A DNA stretch of 64,000 nt from Sutcliffiella horikoshii (lineage in GTDB: Bacteria; Bacillota; Bacilli; Bacillales; Bacillaceae_I): contig NZ_CP020880.1 in the NCBI RefSeq assembly GCF_002157855.1, positions 3,844,001-3,908,000 of the forward strand, written 5' to 3'. The notes beneath the pieces are model-generated. The model did no database searches. It was not told the DNA's origin and worked only from the letters and a program-made list of their open reading frames with translations. Every line of letters begins with the position of its first letter. Position 1 is the first letter of the stretch. Below are positions 26,217 through 34,109 of the stretch, piece by piece. The translations under genes were made by a program, and so were the position numbers.

Positions 26217-26747
26217 ATGTCCTTATATTTTGAATGGAGAAAAAGTTGCGGTTGCAGGGTGCCGTGTAATTGTGATGCGCAACCTAGAGCCATGGAGCCA
26301 CGGTATTATTATAATCAGAGCGATGAAATGTTGGGGATAGAAGCGGACACGCCAACGCAAGCCATTGAGTTGAAAGTGAAGACCCATTTTCCGAATGAAG
26401 TGGTAAAGCTCGATGCAATGATCGAAGCTTTTATCCTAACGGAAAACAATCCTGCCTACAGTTTTATTGTGGAGTTCTCTTTGCTGCGGGAGACAACTCC
26501 GTTAACAAGTGAAAGTTTTGCATTGATCAATCAATTTGGTCAAAATGATTGCGAAAAAACAATTATTAATACTACAAAAATAATCTGGACGGATATCATT
26601 CCACTGCCCGGTAGCTATACGTATTACTTAGAGGTGAACCACATCACCCTTCCGAATCAAAATATCGCAAGCGTCGAAGTTCAGGACCGTTCACTTACGG
26701 CCATTGCATTCCCTTCTACTAAACAAAAGCCGGCAATCAAAGAATAG
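26217..26747 (+). CDS. Hypothetical protein with Cys-rich N-terminus
   Basis: A protein of 176 residues. AAAGGAGG nine bases before the ATG makes it a credible gene. The N-terminus (MSLYFEWRKSCGCRVPCNCD) is rich in Cys; the body is strand-rich and ends in a short polar tail. Such a cysteine cluster on a beta-rich body recalls spore-coat or exosporium proteins, but no family match is claimed. Confidence 0.65.
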   Translation: MSLYFEWRKSCGCRVPCNCDAQPRAMEPRYYYNQSDEMLGIEADTPTQAIELKVKTHFPNEVVKLDAMIEAFILTENNPAYSFIVEFSLLRETTPLTSESFALINQFGQNDCEKTIINTTKIIWTDIIPLPGSYTYYLEVNHITLPNQNIASVEVQDRSLTAIAFPSTKQKPAIKE

Positions 26748-26750
26748 TAA

Positions 26751-26853
26751 TTTTTAAACAAACGTTGGTTTAAACGGAAATGGAAATGTAGGATTCCCAA
26801 GGGGTACAGGGGTTGGATTTGGGATTAACTTTTGAAAAAGCTATTTCAGAGGA
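26751..26853 (+). repeat. Imperfect direct repeat, unit 1
   Basis: About 100 bp starting tttttaaacaaacgttggtt and ending gggattaacttttgaaaaag. It matches unit 2 at 26925-27027. In one frame each unit reads TNVGL(N/S)GN...GxNF-stop, so both may be copies of the 3' end of a small Gly/Asn-rich gene. A stop precedes each, so neither is an intact gene. Confidence 0.7.
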
Positions 26854-26924
26854 ACTTATCTGGCGGTGTCGAAATGATAAGGTTTTTGTTATTTTGTTGA
26901 AGAAGCACTTATTTAGAATAGCTT

Positions 26925-27027
26925 TTTTTAAACAAACGTTGGTTTAAGCGGTAATCAAAATCGAGATTTCCCAAACGGTACATCGGTTGTGTTTGGAATT
27001 AACTTTTGAAAATGCTATTTCTGAATA
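26925..27027 (+). repeat. Imperfect direct repeat, unit 2
   Basis: Second copy of the unit at 26751-26853, about 174 bp downstream, roughly three-quarters identical by eye. Differences fall mostly in the middle. The shared edges (aaacaaacgttggttta and attaacttttgaaaa) are almost unchanged. Confidence 0.7.
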
Positions 27028-27064
27028 AAAAAAGGCCTAGGATAAAGTCCCAGGTCTTTTTTGT
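27027..27064. terminator. Bidirectional terminator
   Basis: AAAAAAAGGCCTaGGATaaaGTCCcAGGtCTTTTTT has a stem with A and T shoulders. It ends the minus-strand glycosyltransferase gene at 27075 and can also stop plus-strand transcription. Confidence 0.8.
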
Positions 27065-27074
27065 CTGTCTAAGT

Positions 27075-28148
27075 TTATTGTCCCGCTCGTACTTGGTATT
27101 TCTTTTTGAACACCCATTCTTTCTGAATCACGTAACTTGCTAAAAAAAGCAGTCCATCAACTACAATTTTTATGCCGACTTCCCCAAAGCCGACCAATTC
27201 AAAGATGAGATACACTCCACCTGCGGATGCAAGCATTTGCGCGATACTGAGGGAAAAATATTTTACCATAGCATAGGAGCTGGTAGATTTAAATACCACC
27301 TTCCTGTTTACAGTAAAATTAAATAAGGAAGACAGAACCCTTGATAGCACGGTAGCTAGAATGATGTAAGATTCAACGAAAACACCATTTAACATCATGA
27401 CAAAGAGTGCAAATAACAGGATATCCAAGCCAAATGAAAGTACAGAAGATAAGGCGAATTTTAGAAAGGTCGCGTAGATTTTAATGGAGTCCCTTATCGG
27501 CTTAAAGTGGGAAGATTTATTTTCCTCTAAATAGATTGTTTGGATTTCTACTTCTTCAATCTCAATATTATTCGGTTTGCATTCCATTAACATGTTCATC
27601 TCGAATTCATATCGTTGACCGGCAACATGAATCAGTTTTTCGATAAAGTGGGCGGGTATTCCCCTGAGCCCTGTTTGGGTATCGGAGATTTGCATGCCAC
27701 AAGCAAAGCGAGCTATGTTTTTCGTCAATACGTTCCCGAATTTGCTCCGGAAGGGAATGTCATCTGCTGAAAAATTACGGACTCCAAGAACAAGGCTCTC
27801 CGGCCGCTCGCAAAGCCTGGTGGCCACCTTTTTCATATCCTCGACCGCATGCTGGCCATCTGCATCCAATGTAACAAGCCCCACAGCGTTAGGACTGGTG
27901 CTTAAGAAGTGGGAAAAAGCAGTCTTTAACGCCTGCCCCTTCCCTTTATTCACCTGATGCTCCAGTAAGGTACATTCCTTCCATTCTTTTATCTTGTTAA
28001 AAATAGAATCACACTCTTGTTTGCTTCCATCATTAACAACCAGGATCTGCTTGAAGCCTTCTTTTACAATGTCACGGATAAGCTTGATGAGTTGTTCATC
28101 AGGATTATAGGCTGGAATCAGGATGGTAACTCCATTTGGATTTGTCAT
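27075..28148 (-). CDS. GT2 glycosyltransferase fused to GtrA domain
   Basis: A protein of 357 residues. The N-terminal ~220 residues form a family 2 glycosyltransferase: VTILIPAYNPDEQL, VVNDGSKQ, the DxD motif in TLDADGQHAVED, and DTQTGLRGIP. The C-terminal ~130 residues are a four-helix GtrA membrane domain (FALSSVLSFGLDILLFALF...). It likely moves a sugar onto a lipid carrier and helps flip it for cell-surface decoration. The same two functions are on separate genes at 63234 and 63626. ATG 28148, weak ribosome site. Confidence 0.88.
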   Translation of the reverse strand: MTNPNGVTILIPAYNPDEQLIKLIRDIVKEGFKQILVVNDGSKQECDSIFNKIKEWKECTLLEHQVNKGKGQALKTAFSHFLSTSPNAVGLVTLDADGQHAVEDMKKVATRLCERPESLVLGVRNFSADDIPFRSKFGNVLTKNIARFACGMQISDTQTGLRGIPAHFIEKLIHVAGQRYEFEMNMLMECKPNNIEIEEVEIQTIYLEENKSSHFKPIRDSIKIYATFLKFALSSVLSFGLDILLFALFVMMLNGVFVESYIILATVLSRVLSSLFNFTVNRKVVFKSTSSYAMVKYFSLSIAQMLASAGGVYLIFELVGFGEVGIKIVVDGLLFLASYVIQKEWVFKKKYQVRAGQ

Positions 28149-28377
28149 ATTATCCCCCAGTTCCTCGCTTTAATAAAATATGTAATTCATTTTCTCTCTA
28201 GGTACTAATATATGTTTTATATGTCTTAAGTAGTAAATCATTTGTAATTATTTTCCCTATTTGGACGTTTTTCTAACATAAATGGTTGCGTTTTTTGAAT
28301 TATTTTCTAGGTTGGTTTACCCTTTTTACACTTCTGGGTATAAGATTCTTATTACAGCACTCTAAGGAGGAAGTTGC

Positions 28378-29739
28378 ATGATCGAGCAACGTAAAGAGGT
28401 TATTGGTTCTTATTTAATGGAAGAAGAGGCGCTAGCTAAGATTGATTGGCTTCAATCGGAGGGGTACCAACCGGAGGATATCTGGATTATTCGAGATAAC
28501 CGAGGTATTGTAGAGCAATTCAGTGAGGGTGGATTCTCGCGTGGTCATGATGAAAGGGAAGCTCAGCTGAGTGAGTATTCTAGCATCAATCCAAGCAGCT
28601 CCATAGTAACTCCAAAGAGCCTTTTCACACCTGAAAATAAAAGCGTAGCTGATACTCTAATGGAGGTGGGCATTGCCAAAGAGGAAGCATACCGCTACGA
28701 GTTCGATGTAAAAGTCGGAAAAGTGCTTGTACTTGCAGAGCCGATTTCAAGTATGAAATTACGCCAAGAAGCTTTAACCGAGAGCCGTATGGAAAGGTAT
28801 GCGACGGAAGAGCCTTCATTGCATTTAGAGGAAGAAAATACCGAGCCCTTAAAGGCGCAGAAACCCGTAGTTTCAGAGGACGAGAGAATGACAGAATCAA
28901 GCACCTCCATTAACCGTCCAATGCCTGATACAAATATAGATGGAAGCATTCCGCTCGATGAGCAGCTCCTGAGCGGGGATCCTGTTGAAACGGAGAAAGA
29001 TTACGCTCGTGAAGAGGTCACCGCTCTGCATGACCAGGCAAGTGTGACGAATGAAGCAACGACAATGGAACGCACGGGAAATCCTGATCTAGAATTAGAG
29101 GAGAGTCTGGCTGGAGAGCAGCATACTAGGACTAATAACGGTAAACGCTATGCGGAAAATCGTTCTGAAGAAGACGTGGACAAAGCGTTACTTTATGAGC
29201 ACGGACAACCGTTCCCTATGGAAAAGCCGTATGAGGAAGATGTTTATGACAAGCGTGTGGTTTCTGATGGGCCACTAGGTGTGGAGTTGGAGGAAACAGC
29301 TGGGGATATGAGCCGCAGTCAGGCTGAAAAGCCGCTTTTCAGTGCAACGGAAACACGAGGCGCCCCAACTAGACCTGCAGCCTCTACGTCTCCAGTACGT
29401 CGAGAGGAGAGTTTAACAGAAGACAAAGGCCCTATTCTCTTTGAAGATACCTTAAATGAAATGGAAGGAGATGAGCCTTTGGTGGAAAGCTATGAACCTA
29501 CTTCTTATGAAACAGAACAACCAGGAGACATTTATGCTTCAGAAGAGGAGACGTCCGTTCATATAGAAGAGGAAACATACATGCAAGAGGAAACTGTCCG
29601 CTACACAGAAGAAAGCGATGCCCCTCTATTTGAAGAAGACAACTCAGAGGGCCCGTTCTCAGAACGCAAAAAAGAAGAAATGAACCAAAAGCGCAACAAC
29701 CTATTCAACGACCAGGACGACGACCTTTTTAAAAGATAA
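28378..29739 (+). CDS. YflT-domain (general stress protein 17M-like) acidic protein
   Basis: A protein of 453 residues behind TAAGGAGGAAGTTGC. The first ~125 residues form a YflT domain (VIGSYLMEEEALAKIDWLQS, then DIWIIRDN and VADTLMEVGIAKEEAYRYEF), known from B. subtilis SigB-controlled stress proteins. The rest is a long, low-complexity, Glu/Ser/Thr-rich, probably disordered tail ending FNDQDDDLFKR. The family is usually about 110-150 residues, so the ~330-residue tail is unusual. The last ~100 bp of the gene are A/C-rich. Confidence 0.78.
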   Translation: MIEQRKEVIGSYLMEEEALAKIDWLQSEGYQPEDIWIIRDNRGIVEQFSEGGFSRGHDEREAQLSEYSSINPSSSIVTPKSLFTPENKSVADTLMEVGIAKEEAYRYEFDVKVGKVLVLAEPISSMKLRQEALTESRMERYATEEPSLHLEEENTEPLKAQKPVVSEDERMTESSTSINRPMPDTNIDGSIPLDEQLLSGDPVETEKDYAREEVTALHDQASVTNEATTMERTGNPDLELEESLAGEQHTRTNNGKRYAENRSEEDVDKALLYEHGQPFPMEKPYEEDVYDKRVVSDGPLGVELEETAGDMSRSQAEKPLFSATETRGAPTRPAASTSPVRREESLTEDKGPILFEDTLNEMEGDEPLVESYEPTSYETEQPGDIYASEEETSVHIEEETYMQEETVRYTEESDAPLFEEDNSEGPFSERKKEEMNQKRNNLFNDQDDDLFKR

Positions 29740-29763
29740 CAAGAGAACATGATTAATAGAATG

Positions 29764-29813
29764 AAAAAAAGCAGAGCGGGGATTCAGTGGAATTCCTGCT
29801 CTGCTTTTTTTTC
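29764..29813 (+). terminator. Strong terminator
   Basis: AAAAAAAGCAGAGCGGGgATTCagtgGAATtCCTGCTCTGCTTTTTTTT, directly after the YflT-domain gene. Confidence 0.9.
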
Positions 29814-29814
29814 G

Positions 29815-29831
29815 AAAAGGGGTCAGACCCT
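29815..29831. repeat. GGGTCAGACCC palindrome
   Basis: aaaaggggtcagaccctc is the same palindrome as at 22315, 37413, 39198 and 40755. It lies between the terminator and the 3' end of the oxidoreductase gene. Confidence 0.75.
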
Positions 29832-29874
29832 CAAAGGATTTTCCCCTGCGACGTCGAAACCCCTCTTCCCTCCA

Positions 29875-30912
29875 TTATAGACTCACACTTCTTCCGCTTT
29901 CGCTGCTGCGATAGATGGCGTCGATGATGAGGGAGACTTGCATGGCTTGTTGTGGTTTGACGATTAGTTCTTCGTTTCCAAGGCAGCTGTTTACAAAGTT
30001 TTCAGCTTGCGGGATACTTGGGTCGTCTTCGCCTGGCACCCAGTCCGCTTCTGTGTTCAGCAGCATGCCGTGTTTCATCTGGTTGACGTGGAATGGAAAC
30101 AGGTCCACTCCGCCGCTTATTCCGGAGATACTTACACTCTCTTCGTCTCCTTTTACATTGGCAGACCAAGAAGTTTCAAACAGCAAGGAAGCTCCGCCTT
30201 CAAACTTAATATAAGCTGTTACGTGATCATCCACTTCAAACGTTTCATGATCAAAGCTCCCCCACTGATTTACCTGCCCCGGCATTTTACTTAACTCATT
30301 ATAAGTCGTTCCCATCACTTCTACAGGCTTTGGATTTCCAAGCAGCCACAAGGATAAATCCAACAGATGGCAGCCATAATCAATCAAGCTCCCTCCGCCC
30401 TGCAGTTCCTTGTTCGTAAATACACCCCATCCAGGTACTTTACGGCGACGGATACCTTTAGCTCTTGCCACAATCGGTCGACCGATTTCATCCGCATCCA
30501 CCAAACGTTTTGCTGCAACCGATTCTTTCATAAATCGGTAATGGTACGCAATCGCAAGCTGTTTGCCTGATTTTTCAGCCGCTGCAATCATTGCTTCACA
30601 TTCATCCGGTCGCATTGCCATGGGCTTTTCACAAAACACATGCAGGCCAGCTTCTAACGCCGCAATCGTAATTTCAGCATGGAACTTGTTTGGCGTACAA
30701 ATGGTCACCGCATCCACATGCTCAAACATATCCGCATAATGGGCATACACTTGGGCAATACCAAATTTCTCCCCTACCATCTTTGCCGTTTTTTCATTCA
30801 CATCACTGATTGCCGTAATCGTCACTTTCTCTTGCATCTTCAGAAAAGTAGGGATATGACGATTCTGCGCAATCCCACCAACCCCGATAATTCCCATACG
30901 TAACTGACTCAT
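29875..30912 (-). CDS. Gfo/Idh/MocA-family NAD(P)-dependent oxidoreductase
   Basis: A protein of 345 residues. The Rossmann start is MGIIGVGGIAQNRHIP; CTPNKFHAEI and the family motif EKPMA follow at about residues 95-100, then the C-terminal alpha/beta domain. Such enzymes oxidise or epimerise sugars or inositols. It is the last gene of a minus-strand carbohydrate region with an ABC importer and a YesM/YesN pair, separated from the response-regulator gene by a Bacillus repeat. Confidence 0.88.
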   Translation of the reverse strand: MSQLRMGIIGVGGIAQNRHIPTFLKMQEKVTITAISDVNEKTAKMVGEKFGIAQVYAHYADMFEHVDAVTICTPNKFHAEITIAALEAGLHVFCEKPMAMRPDECEAMIAAAEKSGKQLAIAYHYRFMKESVAAKRLVDADEIGRPIVARAKGIRRRKVPGWGVFTNKELQGGGSLIDYGCHLLDLSLWLLGNPKPVEVMGTTYNELSKMPGQVNQWGSFDHETFEVDDHVTAYIKFEGGASLLFETSWSANVKGDEESVSISGISGGVDLFPFHVNQMKHGMLLNTEADWVPGEDDPSIPQAENFVNSCLGNEELIVKPQQAMQVSLIIDAIYRSSESGRSVSL

Positions 30913-30972
30913 ATCTGCACCTCATTTATATGTATTGTTTTAATAAAAATTGTAATCTCTATAGATACTCTA

Positions 30973-31101
30973 GCTGTTGCTTGGAGCACAGGGCGAAGAC
31001 TCCCGCGGGAGGAAGGGACAGGGGAGGAGACCCCGCAGGCTTGCCGAGGAGGCTCCCGGACCGCCCGCAGGAAAGCGAAGCCCAGTGCGGAAAGCAACAG
31101 C
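30973..31101. repeat. GC-rich Bacillus intergenic repeat, copy A
   Basis: The ends pair with each other: GCTGTTGCTTgGAGCAC against GTGCgGAAAGCAACAGC. The body reads actcccgcgggaggaaggga ... gccgaggaggctcccggacc. Closely related copies lie at 33719-33832 (opposite orientation) and 33895-34012. This long fold-back repeat is widespread between Bacillus genes. Confidence 0.85.
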
Positions 31102-31109
31102 GGTGTTAA

Positions 31110-31880
31110 CTATTTTACTAAACTGCCTCTATACTCATTTGGCGTCATACCAAAAAACTTCTTATAAACCTTGCTAAAATACTTCTCATTCTGATAACCA
31201 ATATGATACGCAATCTCATAAATTTTCAAATTCGGATTCGCCAGCAGCTCCTTCGCCTTCTCCATCCGGATCCGCGTCACATAATCGGTAATGGTTTCAT
31301 GATATTCTTGCTTGAACTTGCGGGAAATATGCTCCCGGCTTAAGTAAAAACGGTCGGCAATCTCCTGGAGGGTGATGTCCTGTTGATAGTTGGCCCGAAG
31401 ATATTCCTCTATCTTTTCCATACTCGAAACGGAAACCGGCTCGGTGGAACGAACAGGAATCGTTTCCATATCGCCTATAGAACTAATCGTCCTTTTGAGC
31501 AACGCTTCTTCTTTCCATTTTTTCACTGCCCGTTCTAACGTCTCATTCAGCAGGTCAGGATCAATGGGTTTCAAAATATAATCAAAGCTTTTATAAGTAA
31601 TGGCATTTCGCATGAATGTGTAATCATCGTACCCGCTAACCACAATGGTCACGCTCGGCAAATCCGATTCAGAAATCCATTTAAGCAGGCTGATTCCATC
31701 TTTTTTTGGCATAGCCATATCGGTGAAAATAATTTCAGGGCGATGTTGCTTGATGAGCATAATCGCCTCGTCCCCGTCCTCTGCTTCAAAAATGGTGTCT
31801 ATTCCATTTTCCCTCCAATTGCCCAACAGCAGCAGCCCTTCCCGCACATGCTTTTCATCATCCACGATGATTGCTTTCAT
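31110..31880 (-). CDS. YesN-family response regulator with AraC-type DNA-binding domain
   Basis: A protein of 256 residues from ATG 31880 (GGGGGTG upstream); a TTG 15 bases earlier is less likely. The receiver domain has the acidic pair in IIVDDEKHV, phospho-acceptor Asp in IIFTDMAMPKKDG and Lys in DYILKPID. The C-terminus has two AraC helix-turn-helix units (LQEIADRFYLSREHISRKFK and IAYHIGYQNEKYFSKVYKKF). The start codon lies within the end of the histidine kinase gene. It likely activates the nearby sugar ABC genes. Confidence 0.93.
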   Translation of the reverse strand: MKAIIVDDEKHVREGLLLLGNWRENGIDTIFEAEDGDEAIMLIKQHRPEIIFTDMAMPKKDGISLLKWISESDLPSVTIVVSGYDDYTFMRNAITYKSFDYILKPIDPDLLNETLERAVKKWKEEALLKRTISSIGDMETIPVRSTEPVSVSSMEKIEEYLRANYQQDITLQEIADRFYLSREHISRKFKQEYHETITDYVTRIRMEKAKELLANPNLKIYEIAYHIGYQNEKYFSKVYKKFFGMTPNEYRGSLVK

Positions 31881-33654
31881 CTTTTTCACCCCCAACTTCT
31901 AGCGGAAGTTTCAATGTCACCATAAACCCTCCGTCATTGTGATTATCCAAATGAAGCGCTGCCAAGTTATTGTAGTATAGCTGCAACCGTGTATATATAT
32001 TTTTTAATCCTATATTAGTTTCTTCTACATCCGAAGCTGGTTTCCCTTCTGACAACAAGCGGTAAATTTCCGTCAATCTGCTCTCACTCACTCCAACACC
32101 ATTATCCCGTAGTGTAAGAAGAAGGTATTCATCGACTATTTTCCCGTTGATTTCAATCTTGCCGACTCCTTCCCGAATATCAAACCCATGCTTGAAATAG
32201 TTCTCGATAATCGGTTGCAGAATCATTTTGGGAATTTCGATGTCCATCGCTTTCTCTTCTATTTCCATGTCGTACTCAAAGTTTTCCCCGAAACGCTCCT
32301 TTTGCAGCAAAAGAAATGCCTTTAAATAGTTTATTTCTTTTTTCAACGGTACCATATCCTCCTCCATATTCATTCCATATCTCATGATTTTGGATAGGTG
32401 AGTCAGGAGGGTATAGATTTGCGGCACATTATTTTTCAAGGCCAGCGTTCCAATGGACTGCAAGGCATTATATAAAAAATGCGGATTGAGCTGCGATTGA
32501 AGCACCTTTAACTGGTTCGTTTTATTTTCAATCTCTAACTTGTATTCTCTATTGATCAGGAGATTGATTCGTTCCATCATCTGTTTAAAACGATATCCTA
32601 AAATACCAATCTCATCATTTCCAAGTGAGGGAAACTGCACATTCATATTCCCTTCTTTTACCTGTTGGATGTTTTGTAGCAGCACCCTGATAGGAGACGT
32701 AATTTTAAAAGAAACAATTAAAGACGCCAATATGACCAAACACAACCCTATAACTCCAAAGAATATATTGATTTTTGTCACAACAAAGGCGTTGTCATAA
32801 AGCGTGGTATAAGGGACACGCTTTACCAAAATCCATCCCCCTACCGCAAGCTCTGTTTGATCATACATCATGACACCCTGAAACTGCCCGTTGTCCCATT
32901 CCATCGTACCTTGTGTGGCTTCAGATTTCATGATCTCCGGAATCCATTGTTGCTCTTCTTTTTTGGAGGCGACCAATGGATTGGAGCTGTAGATCAGTTC
33001 ACCAGTAGCAGAGAGGATGAAAAATTCTTCATTTTCCTTGTTGTAGAGGTTTTCACTTAGCTCCAGTATTTTTTCAGTGCCCACTTCAAGGGTGATAAAT
33101 GCTAGCACGTTGTCAGATGGGACGTTGGTCAAAGCTCTGTGGACGTATAAAACATTCCGGCCCTCTTGCAGCTGGGTGGTATCAATATTGTAGTTATAAG
33201 GACTGAGTTGTGCCCGTTTATAGGCGTCTTCGTAGGCATTAGAGATGCGGTCAGAGAAGACGACAGTGGACCGTTTAGAGGCGGTAATCCCCCTATTTTC
33301 TTCTGCAAAAGAAATCTGAACCCTCGTAATATTTTCTTCGGCGTAAAGAATGGTTTGCAGCACGTTTCTGACAATTCCTATCGTCAAATAGTTATCTTCT
33401 TTGTCAGGTGCCCTCATGTAGTTGATGAAATCGGGATTGTTGTAGAGTGATAGAGTGAGATTATTGAGTTCTTCGAGATAGCTTTCGAGATTTATTTTAC
33501 CTTGGTAGAGAAGGTTGCTGTTTTCTTGGACGACGAGGTCTTTGAATGCTTCTTTTGTTTGGTAGTATGTAATGATGATCGACGTTCCGAATGGGAGGAT
33601 GGTGATGATTAAAAGAAGTGCGATCAGTTTGTTGCGTATGCTCTTTTTAAACAT
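31858..33654 (-). CDS. YesM-family sensor histidine kinase
   Basis: A protein of 598 residues. An N-terminal membrane span (LIALLLIITILPFGTSIII), a large extracellular sensor domain (about residues 35-290) and a second span (FFGVIGLCLVILASLIVSF) lead to a HAMP region and the His_kinase domain with LNPHFLYNALQSIG carrying the phospho-acceptor His. An HATPase domain (PIIENYFKHGF, LRDNGVG) completes it. It overlaps the response regulator by 23 bp. The start has a GGAGGTGAGGATCC site. Confidence 0.93.
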   Translation of the reverse strand: MFKKSIRNKLIALLLIITILPFGTSIIITYYQTKEAFKDLVVQENSNLLYQGKINLESYLEELNNLTLSLYNNPDFINYMRAPDKEDNYLTIGIVRNVLQTILYAEENITRVQISFAEENRGITASKRSTVVFSDRISNAYEDAYKRAQLSPYNYNIDTTQLQEGRNVLYVHRALTNVPSDNVLAFITLEVGTEKILELSENLYNKENEEFFILSATGELIYSSNPLVASKKEEQQWIPEIMKSEATQGTMEWDNGQFQGVMMYDQTELAVGGWILVKRVPYTTLYDNAFVVTKINIFFGVIGLCLVILASLIVSFKITSPIRVLLQNIQQVKEGNMNVQFPSLGNDEIGILGYRFKQMMERINLLINREYKLEIENKTNQLKVLQSQLNPHFLYNALQSIGTLALKNNVPQIYTLLTHLSKIMRYGMNMEEDMVPLKKEINYLKAFLLLQKERFGENFEYDMEIEEKAMDIEIPKMILQPIIENYFKHGFDIREGVGKIEINGKIVDEYLLLTLRDNGVGVSESRLTEIYRLLSEGKPASDVEETNIGLKNIYTRLQLYYNNLAALHLDNHNDGGFMVTLKLPLEVGGEKDESNHRG

Positions 33655-33666
33655 GGATCCTCACCT

Positions 33667-33680
33667 CCGAAGCGCTTACA
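33667..33680 (-). promoter_or_regulatory. cre-like box just upstream of the histidine kinase
   Basis: On the minus strand TGTAAGCGCTTCGG matches the CcpA cre core (TGWAARCGYTWNCA) except for the last two bases. It overlaps the leader directly before the ribosome site of the kinase gene, a position suited to road-block repression. Confidence 0.5.
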
Positions 33681-33718
33681 TTTTTATAAGTCTCATATAC
33701 TCCTTGTTTCCCTTTCGT

Positions 33719-33832
33719 TCCAGGTGTTCGCTTTCCGCGGGACGGTGCTTGAGCCTCCTCACTTCGTTGCGGGGTCTCAACCTACCGTTATTCCCCCGCT
33801 GGAGTCTCACACCTTGCACTTCAGTCTACAAG
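33719..33832. repeat. GC-rich Bacillus intergenic repeat, copy B (partial, inverted)
   Basis: ccaggtgttcgctttccgcg then gagcctcctcacttcgttgc: the complement-oriented version of the copy at 33895, with the centre shortened. Confidence 0.75.
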
Positions 33833-33894
33833 GGAAAGTCTATGGTAATTAAAGGTATTAATTTCCATATTAATTCATCAACCACGCTGATCGG

Positions 33895-34012
33895 AGTGGA
33901 AGGCGCGCAGACTTCCGCGGGAGGAAGGGACAGGGGATACCCCACAGGCTTGCCGAGGAGGCTCCCGGACCGCCCGGAGAAAAGCGAAGCGCCTGGAAAG
34001 GAGATCAACAGT
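33895..34012. repeat. GC-rich Bacillus intergenic repeat, copy C
   Basis: cgctgatcggagtggaaggc ... cttgccgaggaggctcccgg ... cgcctggaaaggagatcaac. Very similar to copy A at 30973 in the centre. Copies B and C together fill most of the 455 bp between the kinase gene and the binding-protein gene. Confidence 0.85.
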
Positions 34013-34066
34013 TCAGAGTAACTACTAAACTCCTTTTTCATACAAATCTTTCTTTTAATTATACCA

Positions 34067-34098
34067 GAAAAGCATGCCTGCGATGAGACATGCTTTTC
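34067..34098 (-). terminator. Hairpin after the solute-binding protein gene
   Basis: GAAAAGCATG-tctcatcgcagg-CATGCTTTTC on the minus strand, followed by the weak T-rich tract TGGTATAATT. It probably lowers transcription into the kinase genes. Confidence 0.75.
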
Positions 34099-34109
34099 GG
34101 AAGTAGTGA

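Noticed and set aside
26113-26340. 75-residue ORF starting in the terminator after the membrane-anchored gene
   Set aside because: It overlaps the better-supported ORF at 26217, which has a strong ribosome site, and begins in a terminator T-tract.
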